In this document: positions 1 through 8,317 of the stretch, in pieces
Layout of the letters: the number at the start of each line of letters is the position of its first letter
How positions within the stretch are numbered: the first letter of the stretch is position 1
Assembly: GCA_004556155.1 (NCBI GenBank)
Contig: SFIM01000009.1
Coordinates: 1-64,000, forward strand
Direction of reading: 5' to 3'
Source of the DNA: Clostridiales bacterium
GTDB lineage: Bacteria; Bacillota; Clostridia; Christensenellales; Aristaeellaceae
Length of the DNA stretch: 64,000 nucleotides
Translations under genes and position numbers: made by a program
The notes under the pieces: model-generated
What the model was told of the DNA's origin: nothing
Database searches by the model: none
The model's input: only the letters and a program-made list of their open reading frames with translations

Positions 1-791
1 TCGTTGTGGCTCAGCACGTCGATCTTGGCAATCTTGTCGCCGTCCATGGTGACCTTCACCTTGATGGGGCCGCCGATCTCGCTGGTGGCTTCGCCGATGA
101 ACTCGTTTGCAGCCACGGGCTCTTCCTTCACTTCGGGCACGGGAGCAGCCTCGGCATAGCCGAAGTGCACGTTCAGGATTTCAACAGCCTTGGCGGCGGT
201 CTCGCCGGTCACGGCGGCGCAGCGAGCCTTGCGGCCGTCATCCGCCATGGTGAAGCCGGTGGCTTCCATGTACTTGTTTACGGATTCGCGGCAATCCACG
301 GAGTGCGCCACCGTGGTGATGGGAGCCTTGAACTCGGGCTGGTATTCGGGGAAAGCCTTTTCCTTATACCAGGCGTACAGTTCATTGCGGAGCTTACCGG
401 CGTCGCCGCCCTCGCAGAACAGGCCAAAGATCGCGCAGCAGCCGCCCAGGGAGCCGCACAGGGACTGCTGGCCATAGCCGCCAGCGCCATTGGCGAACAT
501 GCGGGCGTTAAGCTGGTTGTAAGGATAGCCAAATTTGGCAGCCAGCGTCTCGATAATAGCGGCGAAGGCGCCAGCGCAGCAGCCTCCGTGGGTGTAGAAG
601 GCCTTGTAGCCGGCTTCCAGCACTTCCTGGGGATCCAGCTTTTCCCACTTCCAGGGCCAGGCAGGCGCGCCGATGGATTCATCAGCAGCGGCGGTGTTCA
701 GGCCAACAGGCAGCATAGAAACGGCGGCAACGCCCAGCAGGCCCTTGCCGGTAGTGCGCAGAAAGTCGCGGCGACTCTTGTTCATGTCCAT
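1..791 (-). CDS. Tat-exported C_GCAxxG_C_C / FMN-binding protein (3' part outside window)
   Basis: The gene starts at 791 and runs out of the window, leaving 263 codons. The N-terminus MDMNKSRRDFLRTTGK carries a twin-arginine signal (SRRDFL) followed by a hydrophobic stretch, so the product should be exported folded, with cofactor bound. Residues about 45-175 are rich in paired cysteines (GGCCAGAF, QQSLCGSLGGCCAIFGLFC, HSVDCRES), the pattern of the C_GCAxxG_C_C family related to split-Soret cytochromes. The last visible part (IKVKVTMDGDKIAKIDVL) looks like the start of an FMN_bind domain. I infer an extracytoplasmic redox protein; substrate and partner are unknown. The start is chosen because GGAGGG lies 7-8 bases upstream; the next ATG, two codons later, is also possible. 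It has its own promoter at 862-890. Confidence 0.75.
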   Translation of the reverse strand, partial: MDMNKSRRDFLRTTGKGLLGVAAVSMLPVGLNTAAADESIGAPAWPWKWEKLDPQEVLEAGYKAFYTHGGCCAGAFAAIIETLAAKFGYPYNQLNARMFANGAGGYGQQSLCGSLGGCCAIFGLFCEGGDAGKLRNELYAWYKEKAFPEYQPEFKAPITTVAHSVDCRESVNKYMEATGFTMADDGRKARCAAVTGETAAKAVEILNVHFGYAEAAPVPEVKEEPVAANEFIGEATSEIGGPIKVKVTMDGDKIAKIDVLSHN

Positions 792-861
792 AGAATGTCA
801 CCCTCCATTTTGTTTTGTGATTGCTTGCTGTATTCTGCCTTATACCAATGGCAGCTAGTTT

Positions 862-890
862 ATGATAACACATATGGAGGAGCTTGTCAA
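862..890 (-). promoter_or_regulatory. Sigma-A promoter of the Tat/C_GCAxxG gene
   Basis: Read on the minus strand there is a perfect -35 TTGACA (885-890), a 17-base spacer and -10 TATCAT (862-867), about 70 bases before the start codon. It lies in the 113-base gap after the stop of the 615-aa gene, so this gene can be transcribed independently of the upstream operon. Confidence 0.7.
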
Positions 891-904
891 CCGAATCAGT
901 AAAA

Positions 905-2752
905 TCAGGGAATTTTCACTCCCGTCAGTTCCATTCTAATCCGGACGACATTATCGTTTTCCAGCTCATAGGTCAGGGTGGTAAGGCCGCCGTCCTCGCG
1001 CTTATACACATATTCCAAATGCGCGCTGGTGTCGCTATCCTTATAATAGCGGGCATAACCGGTGGCGTCGTCATAGTAAATGCTGCGATTGCCGCGGGCA
1101 TTGGCCACCTGTCCCATATCGCGGAACTGCTCGGTCACTTCATTTACCTTCATGCCCACGCGCGTGTTGCGCGGGCCGACCATGGAGGCATAATTGGTGA
1201 TGACAGAAATCAGTGTTTCGCCAACAGCGCTGAAGCGCATCTCGCCCCAATCATAGGTAACGCGTAGCGCCTTGCCATTTGTGGCATTCGCATCGTCCAC
1301 GGTCTCGGCCTTGCCCTCGCCGTAGAGCTTCTTGATCGCGTCATAGGTCGTCGTGCCTACCTTAAAGGCCTTGAACTGATCGTTGGTATCGCGGAAGAAG
1401 TTTTTGAAGGGCAGGTCGATGCGGAAATCCGCCACCAGCTCGTTGGATACCTTGCTGTACTGGTTTACCGCCACAGCGCGCACCTTGACGCGGCCGGGCG
1501 GCAGCAGGAAGCCCTCGTCAGTATAGATGGGCGATTCACTGTTGGGCGCGGTGCCGTCGATGGTGTAGTAAATCGTCACTTCCTGGCCCGGCGTATCGTT
1601 GGTCGTATCCATATACAGCTTCATGCGCACGCGGCGGCTATACGTACCGCTGAGGATGCGCGATTTAGGCGCGCTGGGCGAGGGGAAGAAGATCGTATAC
1701 TTAAGGGAAACCTCGTCGCTGACCAAAGCAGAGGATACGCAGACCGCGCGGATAATGTGCGTGCCCTCCGTCAGCTTGATCGGGCTTTCAAACAGAATGC
1801 CGTCTTCCGGCAGCTGCCCCACCTCATCATCCATCAGATAATAGATATCGTAGCCCTGCGAGGATACCAACTCGGTGGTGCGCTCCAGCATCAAGCGACC
1901 CGTTTCCAGCGTAGCCGTGGGGGGCAACGGCACCAGCTGCTCGCGCTGCGCCTTGAAGCTCAATTCGCCCGTCTTTTCATAGGCCGCAGCCATCAGATCC
2001 GTGGCTTCAAACAGTCGCCCCTGATCGGTCATGATGGCGATAGCGTTGCGGTAGGCCAGCGGCTGGGTCGGATCGACCTCAGTATACAGCTGATAATACA
2101 CCTCTTCCGCGCTGCCTAACTGGCCGGAAGCCTCATAAGCATCGGCCAATTCCATCAGACGATTATATAGGTTATCAATTTTAGGATTCAGCGTATACGC
2201 CTGCTCAAAGGTTTCAATAGCGCGCACAATATAGCCCTGATCCAGCTGTTCGCCGCCGATCACCCACAATGCGCTGGCCGCGGCCTCATCGCCGATCATG
2301 GAGATCACCTTCGCCTCGCGATCCGGATTACCCGACACTGCGTGCATCAGGTATAGCTGACCCGTGCTGGTTTTGATTCCCAGCACGAATACTGTGGCGA
2401 TCAGCACTACCAACACACTGCCCAGGATGGTAAACAGCAGCGCATAGTTAATCCCGCGCGGACGCACGCTGGGCGCGGACATGCCAGGGCGCTTTTTGCG
2501 CTCACGCTCACCGTGCTTGCCCTGCTGCACACCGCGGCGGTTATCCGGGCGGCCCGCATCCTCGGAATAGCGCTCCTCCCGCGCGGCAGGGCGCTCAGGC
2601 ATCGCGCCATAGACACGGGGCGGTTCATGGCTGCGTCCCTGGCGGATGGAGGCCACGCCGCTTTTGCCGGTATAGACATGCAGCGGCGCGCCGCAGCGCG
2701 GACATACGCGCGCGCCGTTATCAGATTGCGTGCCACAGCGTTCACAAATCAT
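905..2752 (-). CDS. Zinc-ribbon, single-TM, TPR and chitobiase-C-like domain protein
   Basis: 615 aa. An N-terminal zinc ribbon (C3, C6, C17, C20) is followed by a basic, disordered linker and one membrane segment at about 102-126. The rest should lie outside the cell. It holds TPR-like helices (about 165-265, motifs like IETFEQAYTLNPKIDNLYNRL) and then two beta-sandwich segments resembling the CHB_HEX_C / FN3-like family (about 300-355 and 395-440; IYYTIDGTAPNSESPIYT is typical). The C-terminal 150 residues are not recognised. It is the last gene of a minus-strand operon and overlaps the preceding HEAT-like gene by 4 bases. Function is unknown; the architecture suggests a membrane-anchored sensor or scaffold linking a cytoplasmic zinc finger to an outer wall-facing domain. 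Confidence 0.8.
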   Translation of the reverse strand: MICERCGTQSDNGARVCPRCGAPLHVYTGKSGVASIRQGRSHEPPRVYGAMPERPAAREERYSEDAGRPDNRRGVQQGKHGERERKKRPGMSAPSVRPRGINYALLFTILGSVLVVLIATVFVLGIKTSTGQLYLMHAVSGNPDREAKVISMIGDEAAASALWVIGGEQLDQGYIVRAIETFEQAYTLNPKIDNLYNRLMELADAYEASGQLGSAEEVYYQLYTEVDPTQPLAYRNAIAIMTDQGRLFEATDLMAAAYEKTGELSFKAQREQLVPLPPTATLETGRLMLERTTELVSSQGYDIYYLMDDEVGQLPEDGILFESPIKLTEGTHIIRAVCVSSALVSDEVSLKYTIFFPSPSAPKSRILSGTYSRRVRMKLYMDTTNDTPGQEVTIYYTIDGTAPNSESPIYTDEGFLLPPGRVKVRAVAVNQYSKVSNELVADFRIDLPFKNFFRDTNDQFKAFKVGTTTYDAIKKLYGEGKAETVDDANATNGKALRVTYDWGEMRFSAVGETLISVITNYASMVGPRNTRVGMKVNEVTEQFRDMGQVANARGNRSIYYDDATGYARYYKDSDTSAHLEYVYKREDGGLTTLTYELENDNVVRIRMELTGVKIP

Positions 2753-3678
2753 TGCAGATAGTCTCCGTTAATGGGCGCGTCCGGGATTTCGGGCGCGGTG
2801 GGAGAATCAGCATCTTCCTCCGCATCGCTGCCCTTTTTGCCAAAGTCCATTTGCAGCCGCGACATGGCCTCATATTCAGGGTCATCCTCGTCAAAGGTAC
2901 GCTCAGGCGCGTCGCCGCCCAGCTCCTCGATGGCGGAGCGCAGCTCAATATAAGTCAGGTAGCTGATATCCTCCTGCAAGGCCAAATCGATCAGCGTTTC
3001 CAGCGCACGCTCGTCCCCCAGTCGGCCCAGATATCCCGCCAGCACAGCTACATTGGCATCCGGCAGACGGATCAGGCGCAAAAGCTCACCAAGCACCCGT
3101 CCGGTGGTATCCGGATAATGCGACAGCACGGCGCACAGCGCCTCGCGCCCTGCATCATTGGCCTCGTCCAGTGCGGCCAGCATGGCGGGCACAGCATCCT
3201 CGCCCATCTGCGTCAGGCTTTCGGCGGCCGCATCGCACAGCTCGTCCTCCGCTTCGCGTTTGAGCTGCCACTGGATATACAGTTCCATCGGCAGCTGGCT
3301 TTGCAATTCGTTCAGCAGCGATACCGCGGTCATGCGGGCTTCCTGTGGAGCACGCTCCTTTTGCAGCAGCATAAACAGGCGGCTTGCGGCAGGATCGCCC
3401 AGCTCAGTGATGCGGTTCAGCAGCATATCGGGCGTGGGCACGCGCTGCTTGATATAATCCTCCATCCAGTCTACCAGCACCTTGGCGTCATCCCAGCTTT
3501 GAAAATACTCGCCGGGCTTCTGATTGGCCAGAAAATCGGCCGGCGTATCCAGAAAGCGCGCGTACACATCGGGCATCGCGGCTTCCATGGCGTCATAGTT
3601 TTTATACTCCTTGGCATGCTCGCGGAAATACTTCATCGCGTACATGGAAAAAGCCTTGTCAAAATCAATACACTTCAT
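2749..3678 (-). CDS. HEAT-like repeat protein, function unknown
   Basis: 309 aa, soluble, acidic and helical, with no signal peptide or membrane segment. Residues about 100-250 contain HEAT/PBS-lyase-like helical pairs (for example SLTQMGEDAVPAMLAALDEA and YLGRLGDERALETLIDLAL), suggesting a protein-binding superhelix. The N-terminal 80 residues (MKCIDFDKAF...) do not match a family I can name. It overlaps both neighbours: the upstream TPR gene by 14 bases and the downstream zinc-ribbon gene by 4. This implies translational coupling and a shared job, probably protein-protein interaction with one of them. I cannot assign a biochemical activity. Confidence 0.75.
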   Translation of the reverse strand: MKCIDFDKAFSMYAMKYFREHAKEYKNYDAMEAAMPDVYARFLDTPADFLANQKPGEYFQSWDDAKVLVDWMEDYIKQRVPTPDMLLNRITELGDPAASRLFMLLQKERAPQEARMTAVSLLNELQSQLPMELYIQWQLKREAEDELCDAAAESLTQMGEDAVPAMLAALDEANDAGREALCAVLSHYPDTTGRVLGELLRLIRLPDANVAVLAGYLGRLGDERALETLIDLALQEDISYLTYIELRSAIEELGGDAPERTFDEDDPEYEAMSRLQMDFGKKGSDAEEDADSPTAPEIPDAPINGDYLQ

Positions 3679-5257
3679 GAATGGAACTGCTCCTTCTGAT
3701 CAATTGCTGATAGGCGCGGCGCACGCGCTTGGGATGGTAAGCCTGGCACAGCACCTTGTCCGCAGCCATGGGATCGCCCGCTTCCAGCATCAGATACGCC
3801 GAAAAGGCCGTAAGCCATACGCCGTCGCGGCACTGAGCGTAATGACGGCGCGCGCTTTCGGGCAACCGCCGCCAAAGCTGCGGAATCTGCCGCGCAACCA
3901 CATCCAGCGCAGCGGAACCATGATTACGGTGAAGCAGCTCGCGCACCAGATCGTGCAAATCGGCGTCATAGGGCGGGCGCCTGCGCGGCGGCACCAGGCA
4001 CAGCCTGCCATCCAGACGCGCATAGCAGGGCAGCGGCTCGCCCATCTCTTTTAATTCATCCAGAATCAGCGCATACAGCACCGGCGGCAAACTGCCCTCT
4101 AACAGCGCCAGGCGCAGACCCACCGCATCGTGCGTCTGCATCATTAGATGCACGGCCATTTCGGTCATGCCCGGCATCGGCAGCCGCAGCATTGCAACCA
4201 GCTGGCGATGCAAGTGCTGGGGATCCTCCTCGTCACCGCCAGCCATCTCGGCCATGTTTTCCATAAAGCGAATGGACTGCTTCATCATCTGCCGGGGATC
4301 CTGCGGGCCGTCATGCCAGGGCATTTCCAGCAAGGCGCGGGCCATATGGTCATCCTCATCCAGCATTTCGGCACGGCGCAGAGCGCTTTTCTCGCGCTCC
4401 TGATCCTTGCCCTGTGCGTAAAGGGCCAACGCCAGCAGCAACAGGTATTCTACGCTGCAGGGCCACTCGCGCAAACGCTGCTCCATCATTTCCTCAGCCA
4501 GGTCAGGAAAATCCAACGTCATAGCCATGCGGCAGAAGGCAGGCGCCTGATCGTGCGTTTTGCACAGCGGCATGGCCTGCTTGAGCGCCGCGCGGCTGGC
4601 CTGCGGCATATTAGCCACGCGCAGTGCCTGTGCCAGCTGCAAGCGGCTATTCAAATCCTGCGGCTGCATATTGCAGGCAATGTAGGCGTATTGCAGCGCA
4701 CGGCGGGGCTTATGCGCATGCAAATACAATTCGCACAGCAATTGCGCACACTCGGGCGTTTTACCGCGTTTCCAGGATAGTTTGGCCATTTCAAAAGCCC
4801 TTTGGGGCTCGTTTTGATGATCGGCAGCCTGGGCGCAGAGCACCTGCGCGCGATGCATGCGCGGCGGCTCCTTTTCCGCCTTGGGCAGCCGCCACAGGAT
4901 ATCCCGGGCATGGTCAGCCTGTTCGCCGCAGGGCGCGGCGCGCAGATAGGTATCCAGGATTTCGGCCATCGCGCGCTCATCCCCAGCCAGGGAGCGGCTG
5001 CGCGCCAGCCCATACACGCTATCTACATCAGCAGGATCGCGCGCCAGATTTTCCATATATAGCCGGTCAGCCGCCAGGAAGGAATGCATATCGGCATACG
5101 TCGCGGCCAGCTCCCGCCGGGTGGCATTATCATCATGCTTTCGCAGCGCCGCGCGAAACAGGCGCACAGCCTCGGGATAATCGCCGGCTCGGCTGGCGTG
5201 CTTGGCCTTATCGCGCCAATAGGCAGCGGGCATATCAAGCGGTACAATATTGGGCAT
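3665..5257 (-). CDS. Tetratricopeptide repeat protein
   Basis: 530 aa, cytoplasmic, without signal or membrane segment. The first half is clear TPR: DYPEAVRLFRAALRKHDDNA, then repeats with the usual A/G and L spacing up to about residue 290 (EPQRAFEMAKLSWKRGKTPE, KPRRALQYAYIACNMQPQDL). The C-terminal part is helical and less regular and may be a further degenerate array. The start is preceded by GGAGAACCGCA, a good ribosome-binding site, 19 bases after the hslO stop. It lies in an operon with hslO upstream and HEAT-like and zinc-ribbon genes downstream. Role unknown; a scaffold or adaptor is the simplest reading. Confidence 0.8.
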   Translation of the reverse strand: MPNIVPLDMPAAYWRDKAKHASRAGDYPEAVRLFRAALRKHDDNATRRELAATYADMHSFLAADRLYMENLARDPADVDSVYGLARSRSLAGDERAMAEILDTYLRAAPCGEQADHARDILWRLPKAEKEPPRMHRAQVLCAQAADHQNEPQRAFEMAKLSWKRGKTPECAQLLCELYLHAHKPRRALQYAYIACNMQPQDLNSRLQLAQALRVANMPQASRAALKQAMPLCKTHDQAPAFCRMAMTLDFPDLAEEMMEQRLREWPCSVEYLLLLALALYAQGKDQEREKSALRRAEMLDEDDHMARALLEMPWHDGPQDPRQMMKQSIRFMENMAEMAGGDEEDPQHLHRQLVAMLRLPMPGMTEMAVHLMMQTHDAVGLRLALLEGSLPPVLYALILDELKEMGEPLPCYARLDGRLCLVPPRRRPPYDADLHDLVRELLHRNHGSAALDVVARQIPQLWRRLPESARRHYAQCRDGVWLTAFSAYLMLEAGDPMAADKVLCQAYHPKRVRRAYQQLIRRSSSIHEVY

Positions 5258-5276
5258 TGCGGTTCTCCTTATACGA

Positions 5277-6173
5277 TTACTGCAGGCTGCTGTTGAGCAG
5301 TTTTTTCAGCTCCTCCTCAGTAAAGGTATGCTTCTTATGGCAGAAATGACACGTCAGCTCAGCCTGATGATCCTCATTGATCAGCTGCAGCAGCTGCTTT
5401 TTACCAAGGCTAATGAGCATGCGCTCACAACGCTCACGGCTGCAATCGCAGCGATAGCTCAACGGCTCCCGGCTGAGCTTGACCATATCCATGTCCTTAA
5501 ACCAGCGATCGGCCAGATCGTCCAGAGAATCCTCAAACAGATCGCGGCTGATGCCAGAAAAGAGCATCGCGCGCATATCAAGCATATCCAGCGTTTTATC
5601 GCTGCAGCCAGGCATGGCCTGCACCAGAATGCCGCCGGCGGAGATCACCGTGCCCTGATGCACGATAGAACCCAGCGACACGATGGAGGGCGTTTGCTCG
5701 CTGTTCATATAATAAGCGGCAAAGTCCTCGCCCAGGCCACCGGAAATCAGGTTGATCTTGCCCACATAGGGCTCGCCCACCCCATAATCGCGCACCACGG
5801 TCAGCGCGCCGTCCTTGCCCACAAAGCCAGGCACGTCGGGCTGGCCGTCCGCCCGGAGCGGCAGCTCGGCATGGGGATTGGTGACGGAAATCTTGACGTT
5901 GCCGCCATGGGCCACGCAGGTCATGCGCCCGCCCACACCGCCGCCATCCACGATGACGGTCACGTTCGCGTCCTTTTCCTTCATCATCACGCCCAGCATG
6001 GCCGTGCCGGTCATCAGGCGGCTCATGGCAGCGATGGCGGTATCCGAGGCGTTGTGCAGATCGCCCGCCTTTTGGGACAGGGCAGTGGTGCGCATCAGCA
6101 GCACGCGCGCCTCTCCCCCACATATGGTCATGCGCAGCAGCGCATCCTGTTCGGTATAAGGTTGATTCATCAT
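5277..6173 (-). CDS. hslO: Redox-regulated chaperone Hsp33
   Basis: 298 aa. Hsp33 is a cytoplasmic holdase that is switched on when oxidants oxidise its zinc-binding cysteines and unfold the C-terminal domain. The C-terminal zinc centre is visible as RCDCSRERC followed by LTCHFCHKK, the CxC...CxxC arrangement of the family. The N-terminal core has the usual features (MTGTAMLGVMMKE, GGILVQAMPGC). The start is set at ATG 6173 (MMNQPYTEQ), which overlaps the upstream methyltransferase stop as ATGA and has AAAGGAG upstream; a longer frame to 6212 is a run into the neighbour. Membership of an operon led by a spore-protein gene is unusual context for a stress chaperone. Confidence 0.95.
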   Translation of the reverse strand: MMNQPYTEQDALLRMTICGGEARVLLMRTTALSQKAGDLHNASDTAIAAMSRLMTGTAMLGVMMKEKDANVTVIVDGGGVGGRMTCVAHGGNVKISVTNPHAELPLRADGQPDVPGFVGKDGALTVVRDYGVGEPYVGKINLISGGLGEDFAAYYMNSEQTPSIVSLGSIVHQGTVISAGGILVQAMPGCSDKTLDMLDMRAMLFSGISRDLFEDSLDDLADRWFKDMDMVKLSREPLSYRCDCSRERCERMLISLGKKQLLQLINEDHQAELTCHFCHKKHTFTEEELKKLLNSSLQ

Positions 6174-6925
6174 TTTGCATTCTCCTTTGGACGGATGGCG
6201 CGGATATGCCATCTTTCGTCCCCCGGCCGGGGCGCGCGCAGGGTCAGCTTTCCATAGGCGCGGATATCGGCAAAGCCTGCCTCGACCAGATATTTTGTTA
6301 ATTCCTCCAGCGTATGAGCGCGCTGAGTTTGGGTTTCCTCCAGGCGCTGATAGCGCCCATCCGTATCGCCCACAAAAATGGATAAGCGCATATCCACCGT
6401 GCGGGTGCGCGGATGATATGCGTTTTGCCAGATATAGCTGATATCCTCTTCCTGGCAGCCCAGCGTATGATCGCCCAGCGTCCCGGATAGCTTTTCAGGG
6501 GTGGATACGTCGAAAATCAGCGCGCCGCCAGGCTTGAGCTGCGCATAGGCAGCCCGGAAAAAGTGCCGCGCGCGATCGGGTGTGGTCAGGTAGTTGACCC
6601 CATCGCAGGTACACAGGATGGCATCCTGCCGCCGGTGCAGCTGCAGATGGCACATATCCTGACAGACAAAGGGGATCTCCAGCCCCGCATCCCGGGCCTT
6701 CTGCGCAGCTTGGGAAAGCATATCGCGGCTCAGATCCACGCCGGTCATGCGATAGCCCAGGCGGCGCAGCGGCAGGGTAAGCGAACCTGTGCCGCAGGCG
6801 CACTCGCACACATTGCCGCCATGCACATGCGCGCCAGCCAGAAGCCGGGCATAATGCCGCGCCCAGGCTTCATAATCCACATCGCGCATCAGGCGGTCAT
6901 ACACCGCCGCAAAGGCTGTATACAT
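6170..6925 (-). CDS. Class I SAM-dependent methyltransferase
   Basis: 251 aa, cytoplasmic. The SAM-binding motif I is VCECACGTGSLTLPL (about residues 39-53), followed by the acidic motif II residue in MTGVDLSRDML. The N-terminus YTAFAAVYDRLMRDVDYEAWARHY is typical of the YqeM/UbiE-like small-molecule methyltransferases of Firmicutes. The substrate is not predictable. The ATG overlaps the stop of the SASP gene by one base (TAATG) and the stop overlaps hslO by four, so the three genes are translationally coupled. Confidence 0.88.
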   Translation of the reverse strand: MYTAFAAVYDRLMRDVDYEAWARHYARLLAGAHVHGGNVCECACGTGSLTLPLRRLGYRMTGVDLSRDMLSQAAQKARDAGLEIPFVCQDMCHLQLHRRQDAILCTCDGVNYLTTPDRARHFFRAAYAQLKPGGALIFDVSTPEKLSGTLGDHTLGCQEEDISYIWQNAYHPRTRTVDMRLSIFVGDTDGRYQRLEETQTQRAHTLEELTKYLVEAGFADIRAYGKLTLRAPRPGDERWHIRAIRPKENAK

Positions 6926-7098
6926 TACGCGTCCTTTCCGTTGTGCTTTTTCATGGCGGACACCAGGCCGCCAATGCGGCCGGTCTCCTGCGCGCTGAGC
7001 CCGCCCCAGCCCACCTGAAGCAGCTTATCAGTCAGCCCCAGACGCTCGGCGGCTCGGTATTTCAGGCGCATTTCATCGTTTACAAAGCGCACGCGCAT
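6925..7098 (-). CDS. Small acid-soluble spore protein, alpha/beta (SspF-like) type
   Basis: 57 aa. The core RLKYRAAERLGLTDKLLQ then VGWGGLSAQETGRIGGLVS matches the alpha/beta SASP pattern (helix, GWGGL turn, ETGrIGG). These proteins coat and protect DNA in the dormant spore and are degraded at germination by the GPR protease. The start at 7098 has GGAGGTGAT directly upstream. It is too short for most long-ORF surveys. Family members are usually expressed in the forespore from their own promoters. Here the gene is 38 bases after a membrane-protein gene and is fused by overlap to a methyltransferase and hslO; I see no clear sigma-G promoter. Confidence 0.85.
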   Translation of the reverse strand: MRVRFVNDEMRLKYRAAERLGLTDKLLQVGWGGLSAQETGRIGGLVSAMKKHNGKDA

Positions 7099-7136
7099 AT
7101 CACCTCCGGGTACAGTATGCGCGCAAAGGCCTCCGC

Positions 7137-8165
7137 TTATTGCTGCGCGGCGGGATGATCGTCCTCAGGCTCATCCTCGTCGGTATAGTCGTCGTCCTCT
7201 TCCTTGGCCAGGCCGCGGTTGATCTCCACGCCCTCGATGCGGCTGTTGATATACTTATCAAACACAGCGTTGGTGAAGGAAGCATCCACAAAGCGCGTCA
7301 TGCTGTTGCCCAGGATCAGGTAATAGCCCGCCAGGCCCATCATGGCATAGAGGAAGCCGTTGGGCACCAGCAGCGCCACCACAAAGGCAATTCCCGTGGG
7401 AATCAGCGTGGCCAGGCGAACGCCAATCGTCATGGGCAGGCGCGCAATGGCCAGCATCAGGCCGTTTTTGATCACCTGACCAAACTTCATCTTATAGCTG
7501 ACCATCAGCGGATACATAAACACCAGACCCAGCCACCACACAAAGCCCAGCACAAGCGTAAGCATCTGCGGCACCAGGAAGAGCATGCTTTGCTGTTGCA
7601 TCTGTCCATAGAACAGATAACAAATCAGCAGCACATACGGCAGCACGGACGTAATAGCCGATACGCCCAGCGCCTGCTTCCAGTTATCCTTCACCGCGTC
7701 GCGGAAATCCGCCCAGGGGAAGGCGTGCTCATCGCGCGCCCAATTGCGGGTCACATAGGCAAGACCTGCCTGGATGGGGCCGGTGATCAGGATGCAGGGA
7801 ATCAGTGCCAGCGCGAACATCTGCAAAATGCCGCGAGCCTCCACCTGCGTGGCTTCGCCCGTGGGGTTGCCATCCTCATCCACCGGCGCGTCATACACCA
7901 GCATCATCACAGAGCTATTGGTGGTCTCATCCTTTACGCGCACCAGATCGCTGGCCGTAAGGACGGCGTTAAGCAGCATGGCAACCACCACCATCGTGGG
8001 GATCCAGGCGATGCAGGTCATCAGGTTGATACGGCACAGTCCGGACAGGCGGATGCGCAGCATTTCCCAGAAAAGCTGCCACCGGTTCTTGGGCAGATCC
8101 TCCTTGCGGTAATCGCCCTTTCCGCTCTTGCCATAGTAAAAGCTGTTCATTAAACGTCCGAACAT
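7137..8165 (-). CDS. Polytopic membrane protein, possibly YesL/DUF624-related
   Basis: 342 aa with about six hydrophobic segments (for example INLMTCIAWIPTMVVVAMLL, FALALIPCILITGPIQAGL, MLTLVLGFVWWLGLVFMYPL) and a charged, acidic C-terminal tail (EEDDDYTDEDEPEDD). The N-terminal layout (short basic leader, FWEMLRIRLSGLCRINLM, then a proline-containing helix) resembles YesL/DUF624 proteins, but the match is by eye only. The start has GGGAGG nine bases upstream. It is the first gene of the minus-strand operon running through SASP, methyltransferase, hslO and the repeat proteins, and is divergent from an AraC regulator. Function unknown. Confidence 0.7.
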   Translation of the reverse strand: MFGRLMNSFYYGKSGKGDYRKEDLPKNRWQLFWEMLRIRLSGLCRINLMTCIAWIPTMVVVAMLLNAVLTASDLVRVKDETTNSSVMMLVYDAPVDEDGNPTGEATQVEARGILQMFALALIPCILITGPIQAGLAYVTRNWARDEHAFPWADFRDAVKDNWKQALGVSAITSVLPYVLLICYLFYGQMQQQSMLFLVPQMLTLVLGFVWWLGLVFMYPLMVSYKMKFGQVIKNGLMLAIARLPMTIGVRLATLIPTGIAFVVALLVPNGFLYAMMGLAGYYLILGNSMTRFVDASFTNAVFDKYINSRIEGVEINRGLAKEEDDDYTDEDEPEDDHPAAQQ

Positions 8166-8254
8166 GCGTTCATCCTCCCAAGGATCATAATTTGAGTATT
8201 ATTATAACATAAAACGCCGCAAAAGAAAACAGGCAACACACGTGCGATTTGATC

Positions 8255-8283
8255 TTTTCAAAGACGTGAAAATATGTTAAAAT
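8255..8283 (+). promoter_or_regulatory. Likely sigma-A promoter of the AraC gene at 8318
   Basis: -35 TTTTCA (8255-8260), 17-base spacer, -10 TAAAAT (8278-8283), about 35 bases before the start codon in the 152-base divergent gap. A TATAAT box reading the other way (about 8201-8206) could serve the membrane-protein operon, but its -35 is poor. Confidence 0.45.
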
Positions 8284-8317
8284 AGCGTGAAATGTCACAA
8301 AGCAGGGAGGTGCAACC

